Shown here: one piece after another, positions 26,570-35,355 of the stretch | Layout of the letters: every line of letters starts with the position of its first letter | Numbering within the stretch: the first letter of the stretch is position 1 | Origin: Crystallibacter sulfonylureivorans_A | GTDB taxonomy: Bacteria; Actinomycetota; Actinomycetes; Actinomycetales; Micrococcaceae | Direction: 5' to 3' | Assembly (NCBI RefSeq): GCF_047607445.1 | Contig: NZ_JBLKRT010000010.1 | Coordinates: forward strand, 48,978-112,977 | Length of the DNA: 64,000 nt | The notes under the pieces: generated by a model | Told to the model about the DNA's origin: nothing | What the model saw: only the letters and a program-made list of their open reading frames with translations | Database searches by the model: none | Position numbers and translations under genes: made by a program

Positions 26570-27469
26570 ATGGGTCACGGCAGCCGAAGGAATCGGAAGT
26601 GTTCGGTGTTGCTGTTGACGGCGGCAGTCTTGACCTCCGGATGTACCGGCGCCCCCGGGGGTCTGTCCCCCGCCACCCCGCCGGCTAACCATCCGGTATC
26701 GGCCGCCGTTGACCAGGGCCGCGCGCACTACACGGACCGTGTGGTCAACCTGCTGATCACGAACATTTCCCCTGATCCCGTGCTGGTGACCTCAGCCACG
26801 CTGCATTCACCGCTGTATGACGGAGCAGCGGACTGGAAGCCCACGCGTATCGGCGGCACCAAGGTCTCGGCCGGTTCAACTGTCAGCCTGCCGGCTGAGC
26901 TGCCGCCGGCCCAGTGTTCGCCCGGTCAAGCGGCGGATGAGGCTGCGGGGCACCGGATAACGGCGACCATGGACGGCGAGCGGTCAGGGCTGAGCACCGT
27001 TGAAGTCCGGGCCAACGATCCGCACAACGTGCTCTCCCGGAACCACTCGGAGGACTGCATCGCGCAGGCTGCAGGTTCGGTGGCAGCGCTGCGGATTGAC
27101 CAGACACTAAAAGTGCTGCCAGGCAGCCGCTCCGCAGTGGTCGGCATAGACGTCCGACCGACGGGCGGGAAAGAGTCGATGGTCATTGAATCCTTTGGCA
27201 CCACCACCCTGCTGGACGAGGACAGCAAACATGCCTGGCCCAGGAACCTCCGCGTGGCCGGAGCTGATGCGGCATCTCGCGTGAGCCTGCAGGTGGTGCC
27301 GACTCGTTGCGATCCGCATGCCATGGCCGAGGACAAGCTGGGCACCCGGATTCCGGTCAGCATCGCGGCCGGGAACCGCCACGGCGTCCTGCGGCTCAAT
27401 GGCGGCCATGATTTTGACCGCGCGGTGTACCGCTTCATCACCGCAGCTTGCCAGGCCGCCGGCCAGTGA
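26570..27469 (+). CDS. Predicted secreted lipoprotein
   Basis: 299 residues. A basic start (MGHGSRRNRKC) is followed by a hydrophobic stretch and lipobox LTSGC (about residues 21-25), so the mature protein is anchored outside the membrane. The rest is beta-rich without a known motif: VVNLLITNISPDPVLVTSATL, DVRPTGGKESMVIESFGTT and VVPTRCDPHAMAEDK. The latter resembles a repeated DUF4232-type immunoglobulin-like fold, but I am unsure. TACCTT (26558-26563) is six bases before ATG 26570 and there is no ribosome site, so the transcript is probably leaderless. It may form a transcription unit with def, 66 bp downstream. Confidence 0.7.
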   Translation: MGHGSRRNRKCSVLLLTAAVLTSGCTGAPGGLSPATPPANHPVSAAVDQGRAHYTDRVVNLLITNISPDPVLVTSATLHSPLYDGAADWKPTRIGGTKVSAGSTVSLPAELPPAQCSPGQAADEAAGHRITATMDGERSGLSTVEVRANDPHNVLSRNHSEDCIAQAAGSVAALRIDQTLKVLPGSRSAVVGIDVRPTGGKESMVIESFGTTTLLDEDSKHAWPRNLRVAGADAASRVSLQVVPTRCDPHAMAEDKLGTRIPVSIAAGNRHGVLRLNGGHDFDRAVYRFITAACQAAGQ

Positions 27470-27535
27470 GGCTGACGGCCTCCGCCGGCCGGCGCCTGCG
27501 GTTGCGGCGGCGTGCCAGCGCCTACACTGACAGCT

Positions 27536-28168
27536 GTGACCGACTACTCTGCCGAGCAACTGCGTGATCTGGTTCATGCACTGACCGCCTCCGGCGAACC
27601 TGCCCCCATCCTGCAAATCGGCGACCCGATGCTGCGGCGCCAGGCAGCGGTGTTCGACGGGCAGTTGGACGCTGCGGACCTGGCCGCGTTGTTGGAGCTG
27701 ATGCGCCGGACCATGCAGGCTGCCCCGGGCGTCGGACTGGCCGCTCCGCAAATCGGGGTGCCGCTGCGGATCGCGGTTCTCGAAGACAGCTACGCCGCGG
27801 ACCCCGAGGTGGCCGAAGCCCGTCAACGCACCCCGCTCCCCTACTTTTCGATCATCAATCCGTCCTACCGCGCCGTCGGCGAGGAAACGGCCGCCTTCTA
27901 CGAGGGGTGCCTGTCCTTCACCGGATTCCAAGGCGTAGTGGAACGGCACCGTAGCGTCGAGCTGGACTACGACCTTCCCGACGGCAGCCACCGGCGGGAA
28001 ACCTTCACCGGCTGGCCGGCCAGGATCGTGCAGCATGAAACCGACCACCTGGCCGGCACCATCTATGTGGACAAGGTGCTGCCCCGGTCGCTCTGCGGCA
28101 ATGCCGAGTACATGCGCTTCTGGGCACAGCCAACGGTCGAACGGGCGCGCGCCGGCCTAGACTTCTAG
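27536..28168 (+). CDS. def: Peptide deformylase
   Basis: Removes the formyl group from N-terminal methionine of new proteins; Fe/Zn enzyme. 210 residues. Motif 1 GVGLAAPQ (65-72), motif 2 EGCLS (123-127, metal Cys125), motif 3 QHETDH (166-171, both metal His and the catalytic Glu). An actinobacterial N-terminal extension of about 25 residues is present. TACACT (27523-27528) stands seven bases before the GTG 27536, so it is likely leaderless. A second def is probably elsewhere, as actinobacteria commonly have several. Confidence 0.95.
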   Translation: MTDYSAEQLRDLVHALTASGEPAPILQIGDPMLRRQAAVFDGQLDAADLAALLELMRRTMQAAPGVGLAAPQIGVPLRIAVLEDSYAADPEVAEARQRTPLPYFSIINPSYRAVGEETAAFYEGCLSFTGFQGVVERHRSVELDYDLPDGSHRRETFTGWPARIVQHETDHLAGTIYVDKVLPRSLCGNAEYMRFWAQPTVERARAGLDF

Positions 28169-28191
28169 GCCGGCGCCTGCACCGGCTTACC

Positions 28192-30258
28192 CTACGCCGG
28201 AGCAGCTGCTTTCGCCCCGGCTGCTGCCGTGAGGCCGCCGTCGTTGTTCTGCTCGGTGGGAAGGTAGGCGGCCCACCAGCGCAGGATTTCGTCAAAGCGC
28301 TGCTTCCGGTGCCACGGGGTGCCGGCACGCGAGAGCTCGTGATTCTCGCCGGGAAAGATCAGCAGTTGGGTGGGAACGCCCCGCTGTTTCAACCCCACGT
28401 AATAGCGCTGGGCCTGCTCCAGCGGACAGCGCAGGTCTTCTTCGGAATGGATGACGAACACCGGGGTGCGCACCGAGTCCAGCTGGGCAAAGGGATTCTG
28501 GCCGCGGACCTGTTCCGGATCGGTGCCGGTGTATTCATCCGAGAAGAACCAGCCGATGTCCGAGGAGCCGACGAACGACGGCGGATCCAGATAACCGCGC
28601 TCCACGATGGCCGCGACGAACCGGTGGTCCTGGGACACCGTCCAGGCGGTCAGGTAGCCGCCGTAGGAACCGCCCATGATGCCCTGCCGGCTTCCGTCCA
28701 GCTGCGGGTACTTCGCCACCGCGCCGTCAAGGAACGCCAGCACATCGGCCATATCCACGGTCCCCATCGCACCCTTGATGGCGCGGCCATGCGCCTGGCC
28801 GTAGCCCGCGGATCCCCGCGGGTTGCACATCACGACGGCGTAGCCCGCCTTGGCGTAGACCTGCGCCTCGTCGAACACCTCCCAGCCGTACTGGGCAAAC
28901 GGCCCGCCGTGGATGTTCAGCAGCACCGGATGCGGCCCCTCGCCCTCGGGCAGCAGCACCCAGCCGTGCACCGGGTAGCCGTCGGCCGACGCGAAGACCT
29001 CTTCCCGGGCTTCGGTAAGGCCGGTGCTGCGCAGGGCTGCGGAGAAGTCGGTCAGTCGGGACAGGCCGGCGCCGGAGACCAGTCCCACGTCCCCTGCCGT
29101 ACCGGCGTCGGAAAAACTGACGACCGTTCGGCCCGCGGCGTGTGCAGCAGCCGACACATTCAGTGGCCCGTCGACCAGGACGGTGATGCTGCCCGTGGCC
29201 GATACTTCCAACAGTTGTGCGGAGCCGCGGTGCCGGTTCACGGCCAGCACCGAGTCTGGCCCGGCGGGCACCAGATCGCCCTCGGCCAGGTCCAGCGTTT
29301 CCGGATCGGTCAGCCGCCGGACCTCGTGCGGAGCGGACACGGGGGCGGCATAAAGTGCGGTGTTACGGGCGACGAAGTCCGTTCCGTTGCCGATCGAACT
29401 GCCCAGATAGAACAGCCAGTCGCCGTCGTTGCTGAGCGCAGGAGAACCGGCGCCCAGGGCCTCGCCGGCCAGGTTGGACAGGAGCTGTGGCTGCACGTCA
29501 GAGGCCTCAGGATCGAGGGCGTACACGTCGCGCCGTAGATCTTCATCCGCGCTGTTGTGCAGCGCGGCGGCGAAGTACAGCGTCCGCCCGTCCGGGCTGA
29601 AGACCGGGCTGTCGTGGTCGGCGTCGGCGCTGGTGAGCTGCCGTGCGGGGGCCACCGCCGAAAACTCTGCGCCGGCGTCCTCGGTGGCCTTCTGGGCCCG
29701 GCCTACCGGCGCCACCGCCGGTTCCGCCTGCAGGTCCGGCGCGTCCACCATGAACAAGTGGGTGCGCTTGTCGCCGGTGTAGCCGGCACCGTTCATCCGG
29801 TACTTGTAGCCGGTGACCAGCCGGGCGTCCTCCGCGCCGGGACCCACGCCGTCCAAAGTGCCGTACCGGCCTTGGGCCGGCACGCGGGCGGCGAAGACCA
29901 GGCGGCGGGAGTCTGGTGCCCAGACGAAAGCGGAGACCCCCAGCTTCTGATCGGTGACGGCCACTGGCTCTCCGCCGCGGCTGTCCACCACCATCAGTTG
30001 CGGCCGCTCCCCCGGTGCCGCCGCCCGCAGGAAGGCCAGCGAACCGCCGTCGGGCGAGTAGCACGGCGCGGTGTCCCTGAAGCCGCGGGTCAGGCGGCGA
30101 GGCGCTCCGCCGTCGTCAAGCGGAACTTCCCACAATTGCCCTACGTAGCTGTCCGACGCAAAGTCAGGATGGGTGACGGACACCGCCGCACGGCTACCGC
30201 CCGGATGGAGTGTTGGGCCGGACAACGAATTAAATAAAGCAATGTCTTCAGATCTCAC
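28192..30258 (-). CDS. S9 family prolyl-oligopeptidase-like peptidase
   Basis: 688 residues: an N-terminal seven-bladed beta-propeller of TolB/WD-like repeats (SPDGGSLAFLR, APDSRRLVFAA, SPDGRTLYFAA, SNDGDWLFYLG) to about residue 410 and a C-terminal alpha/beta-hydrolase. Triad: Ser in GGSYGGYLT, Asp in HSEEDLRCP, His in GENHELSRAG; HGGPFAQYGW gives the oxyanion loop. The type resembles acylaminoacyl peptidases. There is no signal peptide, so it is cytosolic. GTG start (30256-30258) lies seven bases after TAGGCT, suggesting a leaderless mRNA. It is convergent with def (23 bp apart) and divergent from rlmA. Confidence 0.93.
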   Translation of the reverse strand: MRSEDIALFNSLSGPTLHPGGSRAAVSVTHPDFASDSYVGQLWEVPLDDGGAPRRLTRGFRDTAPCYSPDGGSLAFLRAAAPGERPQLMVVDSRGGEPVAVTDQKLGVSAFVWAPDSRRLVFAARVPAQGRYGTLDGVGPGAEDARLVTGYKYRMNGAGYTGDKRTHLFMVDAPDLQAEPAVAPVGRAQKATEDAGAEFSAVAPARQLTSADADHDSPVFSPDGRTLYFAAALHNSADEDLRRDVYALDPEASDVQPQLLSNLAGEALGAGSPALSNDGDWLFYLGSSIGNGTDFVARNTALYAAPVSAPHEVRRLTDPETLDLAEGDLVPAGPDSVLAVNRHRGSAQLLEVSATGSITVLVDGPLNVSAAAHAAGRTVVSFSDAGTAGDVGLVSGAGLSRLTDFSAALRSTGLTEAREEVFASADGYPVHGWVLLPEGEGPHPVLLNIHGGPFAQYGWEVFDEAQVYAKAGYAVVMCNPRGSAGYGQAHGRAIKGAMGTVDMADVLAFLDGAVAKYPQLDGSRQGIMGGSYGGYLTAWTVSQDHRFVAAIVERGYLDPPSFVGSSDIGWFFSDEYTGTDPEQVRGQNPFAQLDSVRTPVFVIHSEEDLRCPLEQAQRYYVGLKQRGVPTQLLIFPGENHELSRAGTPWHRKQRFDEILRWWAAYLPTEQNNDGGLTAAAGAKAAAPA

Positions 30259-30332
30259 CCTTGTGAGCCTAGTCTCATCGCCGGGCCGGAGCCAATCAGC
30301 CGCACTGCTGACCGCGCTGCCTAGGATGGAGC

Positions 30333-31217
30333 ATGCCCTCCGCCGTACGTCCCCTGGATCTGGTCCCGCTGATGCTCTGCCCGGTCTGCGGGGAACAACT
30401 GGAAGCCGCCGGGCGGGTCCCGGCCCAAGGCCTGCGGTGCGCGGCAGGCCACCAGTACGACGGCGCCCGGCAGGGTTACGTCAACATGCTCACCGGCCGC
30501 GGTACCCGCTTTATTCCGGACACGGCCGAGATGGTTGCCGCACGCGACGCGTTCCTGGGCGCCGGACACTACGCTCCGCTGGCCCGGCAACTGGCGGCGA
30601 CCGCCGGCACGCTCCTGGCCGGCACGCAGGCACCCGTGCTGCTGGATGCCGGTTCAGGTACCGGCTACTACCTTGAAGCCGTGCTGCGAAGTGTGATGGA
30701 TGGCCGGGCATTCGCGCTGGATCTGTCCAAGTTCGCCCTGCGCCGGGCTGCCCGTGCCCTGCCGGACGCCTTGTGCGTGGTCTGGGACCTGTGGAAGCCG
30801 TTTCCGCTGGCTGCTGGCAGCACCGACCTGATCCTCAATGTCTTCGCGCCGCGAAATCCCGCGGAGTTTGCTCGGGTGCTGAAACCCGGCGGCCATTTGG
30901 TGGTGGCCACCGCAGCGCCCGGGCACCTGGGCGAACTGCGCGACGTGGTACCGCTGCTGGCCGTGGATGCCGACAAAGCGGAGCGGCTGGGCAGCACCCT
31001 GGGCGACGGCTTCGAGGAAGTGGACGCGGTGCAGCTCCAGGTGCCGCTGGAGTTGGACGCCGAGGACATGGTGCAGCTGGTCATGATGGGACCTAACGCC
31101 CACCACAGCGATGCCGGAAAGATCCGGGCCGCCGCGGCTGAAGCGACTGCCGCTGGCGGATTTGAGGTGACCGCGCGGTTCACCGTGTCGACGTATCGGC
31201 GCCTCGGCCGCGGATAG
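30333..31217 (+). CDS. rlmA: 23S rRNA guanine-N1 methyltransferase, RlmA type
   Basis: 294 residues. An N-terminal zinc finger (Cys16, Cys19, Cys36, His40: CPVC...CAAGH) leads to the YVNMLTGRG segment typical of RlmA(I)/(II). The SAM-binding fold follows with LLDAGSGTGYYLEA, FALDLSKFALRRAAR and NVFAPRNPAEFARVLKPGG. It would methylate G745 or G748 of 23S rRNA; the GTRFIPDT/RG stretch does not let me decide which. The G748 enzyme gives tylosin resistance in producers. TAGGAT (30322-30327) precedes ATG 30333 by five bases, so it is probably leaderless. Confidence 0.9.
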   Translation: MPSAVRPLDLVPLMLCPVCGEQLEAAGRVPAQGLRCAAGHQYDGARQGYVNMLTGRGTRFIPDTAEMVAARDAFLGAGHYAPLARQLAATAGTLLAGTQAPVLLDAGSGTGYYLEAVLRSVMDGRAFALDLSKFALRRAARALPDALCVVWDLWKPFPLAAGSTDLILNVFAPRNPAEFARVLKPGGHLVVATAAPGHLGELRDVVPLLAVDADKAERLGSTLGDGFEEVDAVQLQVPLELDAEDMVQLVMMGPNAHHSDAGKIRAAAAEATAAGGFEVTARFTVSTYRRLGRG

Positions 31218-31273
31218 CCCCGTCGTCGCCGGCAACGGCCTCATGCCCCTTCCGGTTTAGTGGACGGGAACGA

Positions 31274-31918
31274 TCAGTGGACGGGCTCGGCGGAGGCGTC
31301 CTTGCGGGCGGCCGGTTTCAGGTCGACAAACATCCATTTCAGGAACAGCTGGATCAGCGGTCCGATGGCCAGGACGAACACCAGCGTGCCAAGCCCGACG
31401 ACGCCGCCGAGCAGCCACCCGGTTAAGGTCACCGCTGCCTCGATCCCGGTCCGGACTATCCAGACCTGCCACCCTGTGACTGCATGCAGGCCGGTCATCA
31501 AGCCGTCGCGGGGTCCGGGGCCCAGTCCAGCTCCGATGTACAGGGCGCTGGCGGCAGCCAGCAGCAGCAATCCGACGCTGAAAGACAGAACCTGCGCAGC
31601 CAGATGATGCCAGTGCGGAATGACCAGCAAACCAATGTCGGCGAAAAAGCCCACGAGCAGTGCGTTGGCGATGGTGCCTGCGCCCGGCTTCTGCCGCAGC
31701 GGGATCCAGAGCAGCAGCACAGCCGCGCTGATTGCCACGGTCGCCCAACCGAAGCTCATGCCGGTTGCCCGGGCTATCCCCTGGCTCAGCACATCCCACG
31801 GCGCGGAACCGAGGCTGGCCCGGATCATCAGGGCGATCGCGATGCCGTAGGCGAAGAGACCGACAAACAGGCGCAGCGTCCTCAGGGACAATCGGCTGCT
31901 GGTCAGTACGGTCTGCAT
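31274..31918 (-). CDS. YczE/YitT-like membrane protein
   Basis: 214 residues with five or six hydrophobic helices. The YczE-type signature is clear: RLFVGLFAYGIAIALMIRASLGSAPWDVLSQGIA, and later GAGLGPGPRDGLMTGLHAVTGW, the duplicated G-x-GPRDGL element. Function unknown; a B. subtilis relative affects lipopeptide production. ATG 31918 lies opposite the nfeD gene with a 267-bp spacer. The C-terminus is polar (KPAARKDASAEPVH). Confidence 0.85.
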   Translation of the reverse strand: MQTVLTSSRLSLRTLRLFVGLFAYGIAIALMIRASLGSAPWDVLSQGIARATGMSFGWATVAISAAVLLLWIPLRQKPGAGTIANALLVGFFADIGLLVIPHWHHLAAQVLSFSVGLLLLAAASALYIGAGLGPGPRDGLMTGLHAVTGWQVWIVRTGIEAAVTLTGWLLGGVVGLGTLVFVLAIGPLIQLFLKWMFVDLKPAARKDASAEPVH

Positions 31919-32018
31919 GGCAAGCTCCGGGAGACACGGTGGGGCGCGGTATTCAGCACCGAACCATCCTATCCAGCCCCGCGGCTTGACTTCCCGGCAA
32001 CGCCGTTCTGGTTACAAC

Positions 32019-32057
32019 TTGGCCACGATACGCCCAATCCCGCACGCAAGTGGCCAA
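32019..32057. promoter_or_regulatory. Inverted repeat between yczE-like and nfeD-like genes
   Basis: TTGGCCAC (32019-32026) and GTGGCCAA (32050-32057) form a perfect 8-bp dyad in the 267-bp divergent spacer, about 130 bp before the nfeD start. TTGACT (31986-31991) is the only -35-like element near it. The rest of the spacer shows nothing that I can identify. Confidence 0.3.
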
Positions 32058-32185
32058 TTTCACGCCGACCCGCCCCGCCGTCGGGCATGATGGAAGCATC
32101 AAGGGCAGCAGCAGCTCGCGGTGGATGCCTGCTTGAACGATGCAGGCTCAGGAAACGGCGGCTGCTCCAACATCTGGGAGTACTG

Positions 32186-32659
32186 ATGATCGAATGGCTT
32201 GTCGCCAACAGCTGGGTACTCTGGCTGGTCGTGTTCCTGATCTTGGCCATCGTCGAAATGATGACGCTTGACCTATTTTTTATCATGATGTCCTCCGGCG
32301 CACTGGTGGCCCTGTTCGGGGCTTTGCTCGGGCTGCCTTTCTGGCTGCAGGTGGTCATCTTCTGCGTCGTCGCTTTGCTGATGGTGCTATTCGTCCGGCC
32401 GGTCGCACTGCGGCATCTGCGCCGTGGACCGCGGGAGCAAGCAACAAACGTGGACCGGCTGATTGGCGAATCAGCGATGACGCTTGAATCCGTCACCGAC
32501 CATTCCGGCGTGGTCAAGATCGGCGGCGATACCTGGACCGCAAGGTCTGCGGACGGATCGGCCATTCCGGCCGGACAGCGCGTTTCGGTGGCCCGGATCG
32601 AGGGCGCGACCGCCGTCGTGACACCGCAACGAACAGACGGGCCGCTCCCGGCCCAGTAA
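32186..32659 (+). CDS. NfeD family protein, short form
   Basis: 157 residues: two or three membrane helices (about 5-30, 33-50, 53-75) with MIEWLVANSWVLWLVVFLIL and a C-terminal OB-fold (ESAMTLESVTDHSGVVKIGGDTWTARS... VARIEGATAVV). Such NfeD1b proteins lack the protease domain and are paired with an SPFH protein; here the SPFH gene follows after 60 bp. Both likely work as one membrane scaffold. GGGAG five to ten bases before ATG 32186 sets the start; the frame upstream is unrelated. Confidence 0.92.
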   Translation: MIEWLVANSWVLWLVVFLILAIVEMMTLDLFFIMMSSGALVALFGALLGLPFWLQVVIFCVVALLMVLFVRPVALRHLRRGPREQATNVDRLIGESAMTLESVTDHSGVVKIGGDTWTARSADGSAIPAGQRVSVARIEGATAVVTPQRTDGPLPAQ

Positions 32660-32719
32660 GACCCGCGCCGGGCTGGATTCCGGCACCCGAGTCACTGACA
32701 CCACTCCTAGAGGGGAACT

Positions 32720-33652
32720 ATGGATAGCAATATCGCAATCTGGATCGTGCTGCTGGTCCTGATCTTGTTCGTCGTGATCGTCCTGGTCCGGGCCGTACGG
32801 ATCGTCCCGCAGGCACGGGCCGGCGTTGTGGAGCGACTGGGCAAGTACCAGCGCACCTTGAACCCCGGACTCACCATCCTGATCCCCTTCGTGGACCGGC
32901 TGCTGCCACTGTTGGACCTGCGCGAACAGGTTGTCTCCTTCCCGCCGCAACCGGTGATCACCGAAGACAACCTCGTGGTCTCCATCGACACGGTGGTCTA
33001 TTTCCAGGTCACCGATGCGCGGGCCGCCACCTACGAGATCGCCAACTACATCCAGGCTGTGGAACAGCTGACCACCACTACCCTGCGCAACGTAGTCGGC
33101 GGCCTGAACCTGGAAGAAGCACTGACATCACGTGACCAGATCAACGGCCAACTGCGCGGAGTCCTGGACGAAGCCACCGGCCGCTGGGGGATCCGCGTCT
33201 CACGGGTGGAACTCAAGGCGATTGATCCACCGCATTCCATCCAGGATTCGATGGAAAAGCAGATGCGGGCCGAACGTGACCGCCGCGCGGCCATTCTGAC
33301 CGCCGAAGGCCTCAAGCAGTCCCAGATCTTGACCGCGGAGGGCCAGCGGCAGGCTGCCATCCTTGCGGCCGAAGGCGATGCCAAGGCGGCCATCCTGCGG
33401 GCCGACGGCGAAGCCCAGGCCATCCAAAAGGTGTTCGATGCCATCCATAAGGGCAACCCCACCCAAAAACTCCTGGCCTACCAGTACCTGCAGACGCTGC
33501 CCAAGCTTGCCGAAGGCGAGTCGAACAAACTCTGGATTATCCCCAGTGAGGTCGGCGAAGCACTCAAGGGCATTGGCAGCGTGCTGGGCGCCGCGGTTCC
33601 GGAGGACGGCACGCCGGCCGTCTCCGCAGCCGACAACCAACCGCGCGGTTAG
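32720..33652 (+). CDS. SPFH/Band 7 (stomatin-like) membrane protein
   Basis: 310 residues. A single N-terminal helix (about 5-25) anchors the protein. The SPFH domain follows (PQARAGVVERLGKYQRTLNPGLTILIPFVDRL, then TEDNLVVSIDTVVYFQV), then an Ala/Glu-rich coiled coil with repeated ILTAEG and AEGDAKAAILRA units (about 185-235). The QTLPKLAEGESNKLWIIPSE tail is conserved in slipin-type proteins. It oligomerises in membrane microdomains. RBS is AGAGGGGA before ATG 32720. It is cotranscribed with the NfeD partner. Confidence 0.93.
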   Translation: MDSNIAIWIVLLVLILFVVIVLVRAVRIVPQARAGVVERLGKYQRTLNPGLTILIPFVDRLLPLLDLREQVVSFPPQPVITEDNLVVSIDTVVYFQVTDARAATYEIANYIQAVEQLTTTTLRNVVGGLNLEEALTSRDQINGQLRGVLDEATGRWGIRVSRVELKAIDPPHSIQDSMEKQMRAERDRRAAILTAEGLKQSQILTAEGQRQAAILAAEGDAKAAILRADGEAQAIQKVFDAIHKGNPTQKLLAYQYLQTLPKLAEGESNKLWIIPSEVGEALKGIGSVLGAAVPEDGTPAVSAADNQPRG

Positions 33653-33763
33653 GCCCCACGACCGCACCTTATGAAGGACCCGGCAGCCGAGGCGACTGGC
33701 AGCCCATGGCCGCCGGGATCCGCAGCAGCCCGGAGGCGTTTTACCTGAAACAGGGGTGCGGAC

Positions 33764-33834
33764 TATAATGGGTTGTTTGCCGGGAAGTTGCCGCTCATAA
33801 CCATCCTTGACGTGGAGCAGATTGCCATTATCAT
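33764..33834 (+). promoter_or_regulatory. Tandem promoter elements in front of rbpA
   Basis: The 287-bp gap before rbpA holds a perfect TATAAT (33764-33769) with a weak TTTACC-like -35 about 18 bp upstream. Further down are TTGACG (33807-33812), a 16-bp spacer and TATCAT (33829-33834). The second pair predicts a start near 33841 and a 100-nt leader. Two promoters would suit a gene needed both in growth and under stress. No SigR-type GGAAT/GTT pair was found. Confidence 0.5.
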
Positions 33835-33939
33835 CTGCGACCGGGAACAGACGGCCGCCCGCCGACGTTGAGGGTGTTAGCGAGCCATCGCGGACGTGGT
33901 CCAAGCACCGGGTCCGCCACAAGACAAGAGGGAGAGATC

Positions 33940-34287
33940 ATGAGCGATCGTAGCCTGCGGGGTATGCGCCTCGGAGCGCAGAGCATGGAGACTGAATCCG
34001 GTGTCGAGCCGGCTCCGCGCCAGCGCGTTGAGTACCGTTGCGAGGATGGCGAGCAGGTGTTCGTCACTTTTGCCGCAGAGGCCGAGATTCCCGCAGTCTG
34101 GGTCTCCAAATCCGGCAAAGAGGCGCTCCTGGTTGACGGTGAAAGGCCCGTTGACCCGAATGCCAAGCCAGTGCGCACCCACTGGGACATGCTTCTGGAG
34201 CGCCGCAGCGTGGAGGAACTGGAACAGATCCTCGAAGACCGCCTGACCAAGCTCCGCGAACGCCGCGGGGAACGGCGCACCGCTTAA
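33940..34287 (+). CDS. rbpA: RNA polymerase-binding protein RbpA
   Basis: Actinobacterial transcription factor that stabilises open complexes with the principal sigma factor. 115 residues in the usual order: N-terminal tail MSDRSLRGMRLGAQSMETE, the zinc-less core RVEYRCEDGEQVFVTFAAEAEIPAVW (one Cys only, so zinc binding as in Streptomyces RbpA is doubtful), a basic linker KPVRTHWDMLLERRSVEELEQ, and the sigma-interaction helix EQILEDRLTKLRERRG. ATG 33940 is preceded by GAGGGAGAG. It is a single-gene unit with its own promoters and terminator. Confidence 0.95.
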   Translation: MSDRSLRGMRLGAQSMETESGVEPAPRQRVEYRCEDGEQVFVTFAAEAEIPAVWVSKSGKEALLVDGERPVDPNAKPVRTHWDMLLERRSVEELEQILEDRLTKLRERRGERRTA

Positions 34288-34315
34288 CGCCTCGCCTCTC
34301 AGCCGCTAAAGCTAA

Positions 34316-34346
34316 AGGGAGCAACCCGGAATCCGGGTTGCTCCCT
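34316..34346. terminator. Terminator between rbpA and the mannosyltransferase gene
   Basis: 14-bp stem AGGGAGCAACCCGG / CCGGGTTGCTCCCT with loop AAT, 28 bp after the rbpA stop and followed by CTGCTTTTA. On the minus strand it also ends the long Pup-proteasome side transcript, whose last gene stops at 34402. Confidence 0.85.
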
Positions 34347-34401
34347 CTGCTTTTATGTCTGCCTCTGTTGCGCTTGCCCGGGTCCGGATCGCTTGCGCGG
34401 C

Positions 34402-35133
34402 TCAGGCCCTCTTGGCGCGAAGCCTGCGCCACTTGTCGGCGATCCCCCATTTGGTGACCAGCACAATCGACTCGGCGACAATCGCACCGCTCATCTTCGA
34501 GTCGCCGTACTCCCGCTCGACGAAGGTGATCGGAACTTCGCGGACTGTCAGTCCTGACTTCAGGGTCTGCCAGGTGAGATCGATCTGGAAGCAGTAACCG
34601 ACGGATTCCACGGCAGCAAGATCGATGGTGCGCAGGGTCTGGGCCTTGAAGGCGTTGTAGCCTCCGGTGATGTCGCGGACGGTCACACCCAGCATGAGCC
34701 GCGAGTACAGGCTGCCAGCCAGCGAAATGGCCTTGCGGTGGATGGGCCAGTTGACGACTTTGCCGCCGGGGATCCAGCGTGAGCCTTTGGCCATGTCTGC
34801 GCCCTCGCGCAGCGCGGACAGCAACCGGTTCAGTTCTTCCGGCTGGTGGGAGCCATCGGCGTCCATTTCCACCAGCACGTCGTAGCCGGCGTCGAGGCCC
34901 CAGCGGAATCCGGCGATGTAGGCTGCGCCCAGCCCGGCCTTGCCCTCGCGGTGGAGCACATGGATGGCGGAATCTTCAGCGGCCATCCGGTCGGCGAGGG
35001 CACCGGTGCCATCCGGTGAATTGTCGTCGACCACCAGGATGTCGGAGCCGGGTTCGGCGGAGCGGAGGCGGGCTACTGTCTTCGGGAGGGACTCAATCTC
35101 GTTGTACGTCGGGATGATGGTGACGACCCGCAC
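34402..35133 (-). CDS. Polyprenol-phosphate mannose synthase-like glycosyltransferase (family 2)
   Basis: 243 residues, the catalytic half of Ppm1/DPM1: VVTIIPTYNEIESL, DILVVDDNSPDGTGALAD, VLHREGKAGLGAAYIAGFRWGL, DVLVEMDADGSHQPEEL (DxD), SRWIPGG and GGYNAFKAQTLR, then VPITFVEREYGDSKM. It transfers mannose from GDP-mannose to polyprenol phosphate, feeding lipoglycan and protein mannosylation. There is no membrane helix, so another protein must supply membrane attachment. GTG start (35131-35133) follows the stop of the small upstream gene directly, so the two are translationally coupled. Confidence 0.92.
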   Translation of the reverse strand: MRVVTIIPTYNEIESLPKTVARLRSAEPGSDILVVDDNSPDGTGALADRMAAEDSAIHVLHREGKAGLGAAYIAGFRWGLDAGYDVLVEMDADGSHQPEELNRLLSALREGADMAKGSRWIPGGKVVNWPIHRKAISLAGSLYSRLMLGVTVRDITGGYNAFKAQTLRTIDLAAVESVGYCFQIDLTWQTLKSGLTVREVPITFVEREYGDSKMSGAIVAESIVLVTKWGIADKWRRLRAKRA

Positions 35134-35355
35134 TCAGTGGCCTTTCGAACGTTGTGCTGCAAACCGCAGATTCCATGATGCGTGAGGTGCCCAAAGGGCT
35201 TCCACATCGACGGTCCAGTATAGGCCATCGCCCGGATGGCCAGTTGGCAGACGGACCGGGCGGCCGGTAACGGGAGGAAGGGCGGGTAGGTCCGCATGCC
35301 TTCGGGCCACGAAAGCAAACCTGTAGGGGAACGCAGACATGTTTTCTACTGACAT
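35134..35355 (-). CDS. Small leader gene of unknown function
   Basis: 73 residues, MSVENMSAFPYRFAFVARRH..., with a plausible folded middle (GDGLYWTVDVEALWAPHASWNLRFAAQ). Its TGA directly abuts the GTG of the mannosyltransferase. AGGGTAGG five bases before ATG 35355 is a workable ribosome site, but both the site and the AUG lie inside a 15-bp stem (see the hairpin entry). Codon use is intermediate, so it may be a real protein or a regulatory leader peptide that couples translation of the next gene. No homologue recognised. Confidence 0.5.
   Translation of the reverse strand: MSVENMSAFPYRFAFVARRHADLPALPPVTGRPVRLPTGHPGDGLYWTVDVEALWAPHASWNLRFAAQRSKGH

Noticed and set aside
31484..32185. Long upstream extension of the NfeD-like gene
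   Set aside because: Runs through the YczE-like gene and its promoter region; similarity begins at ATG 32186.
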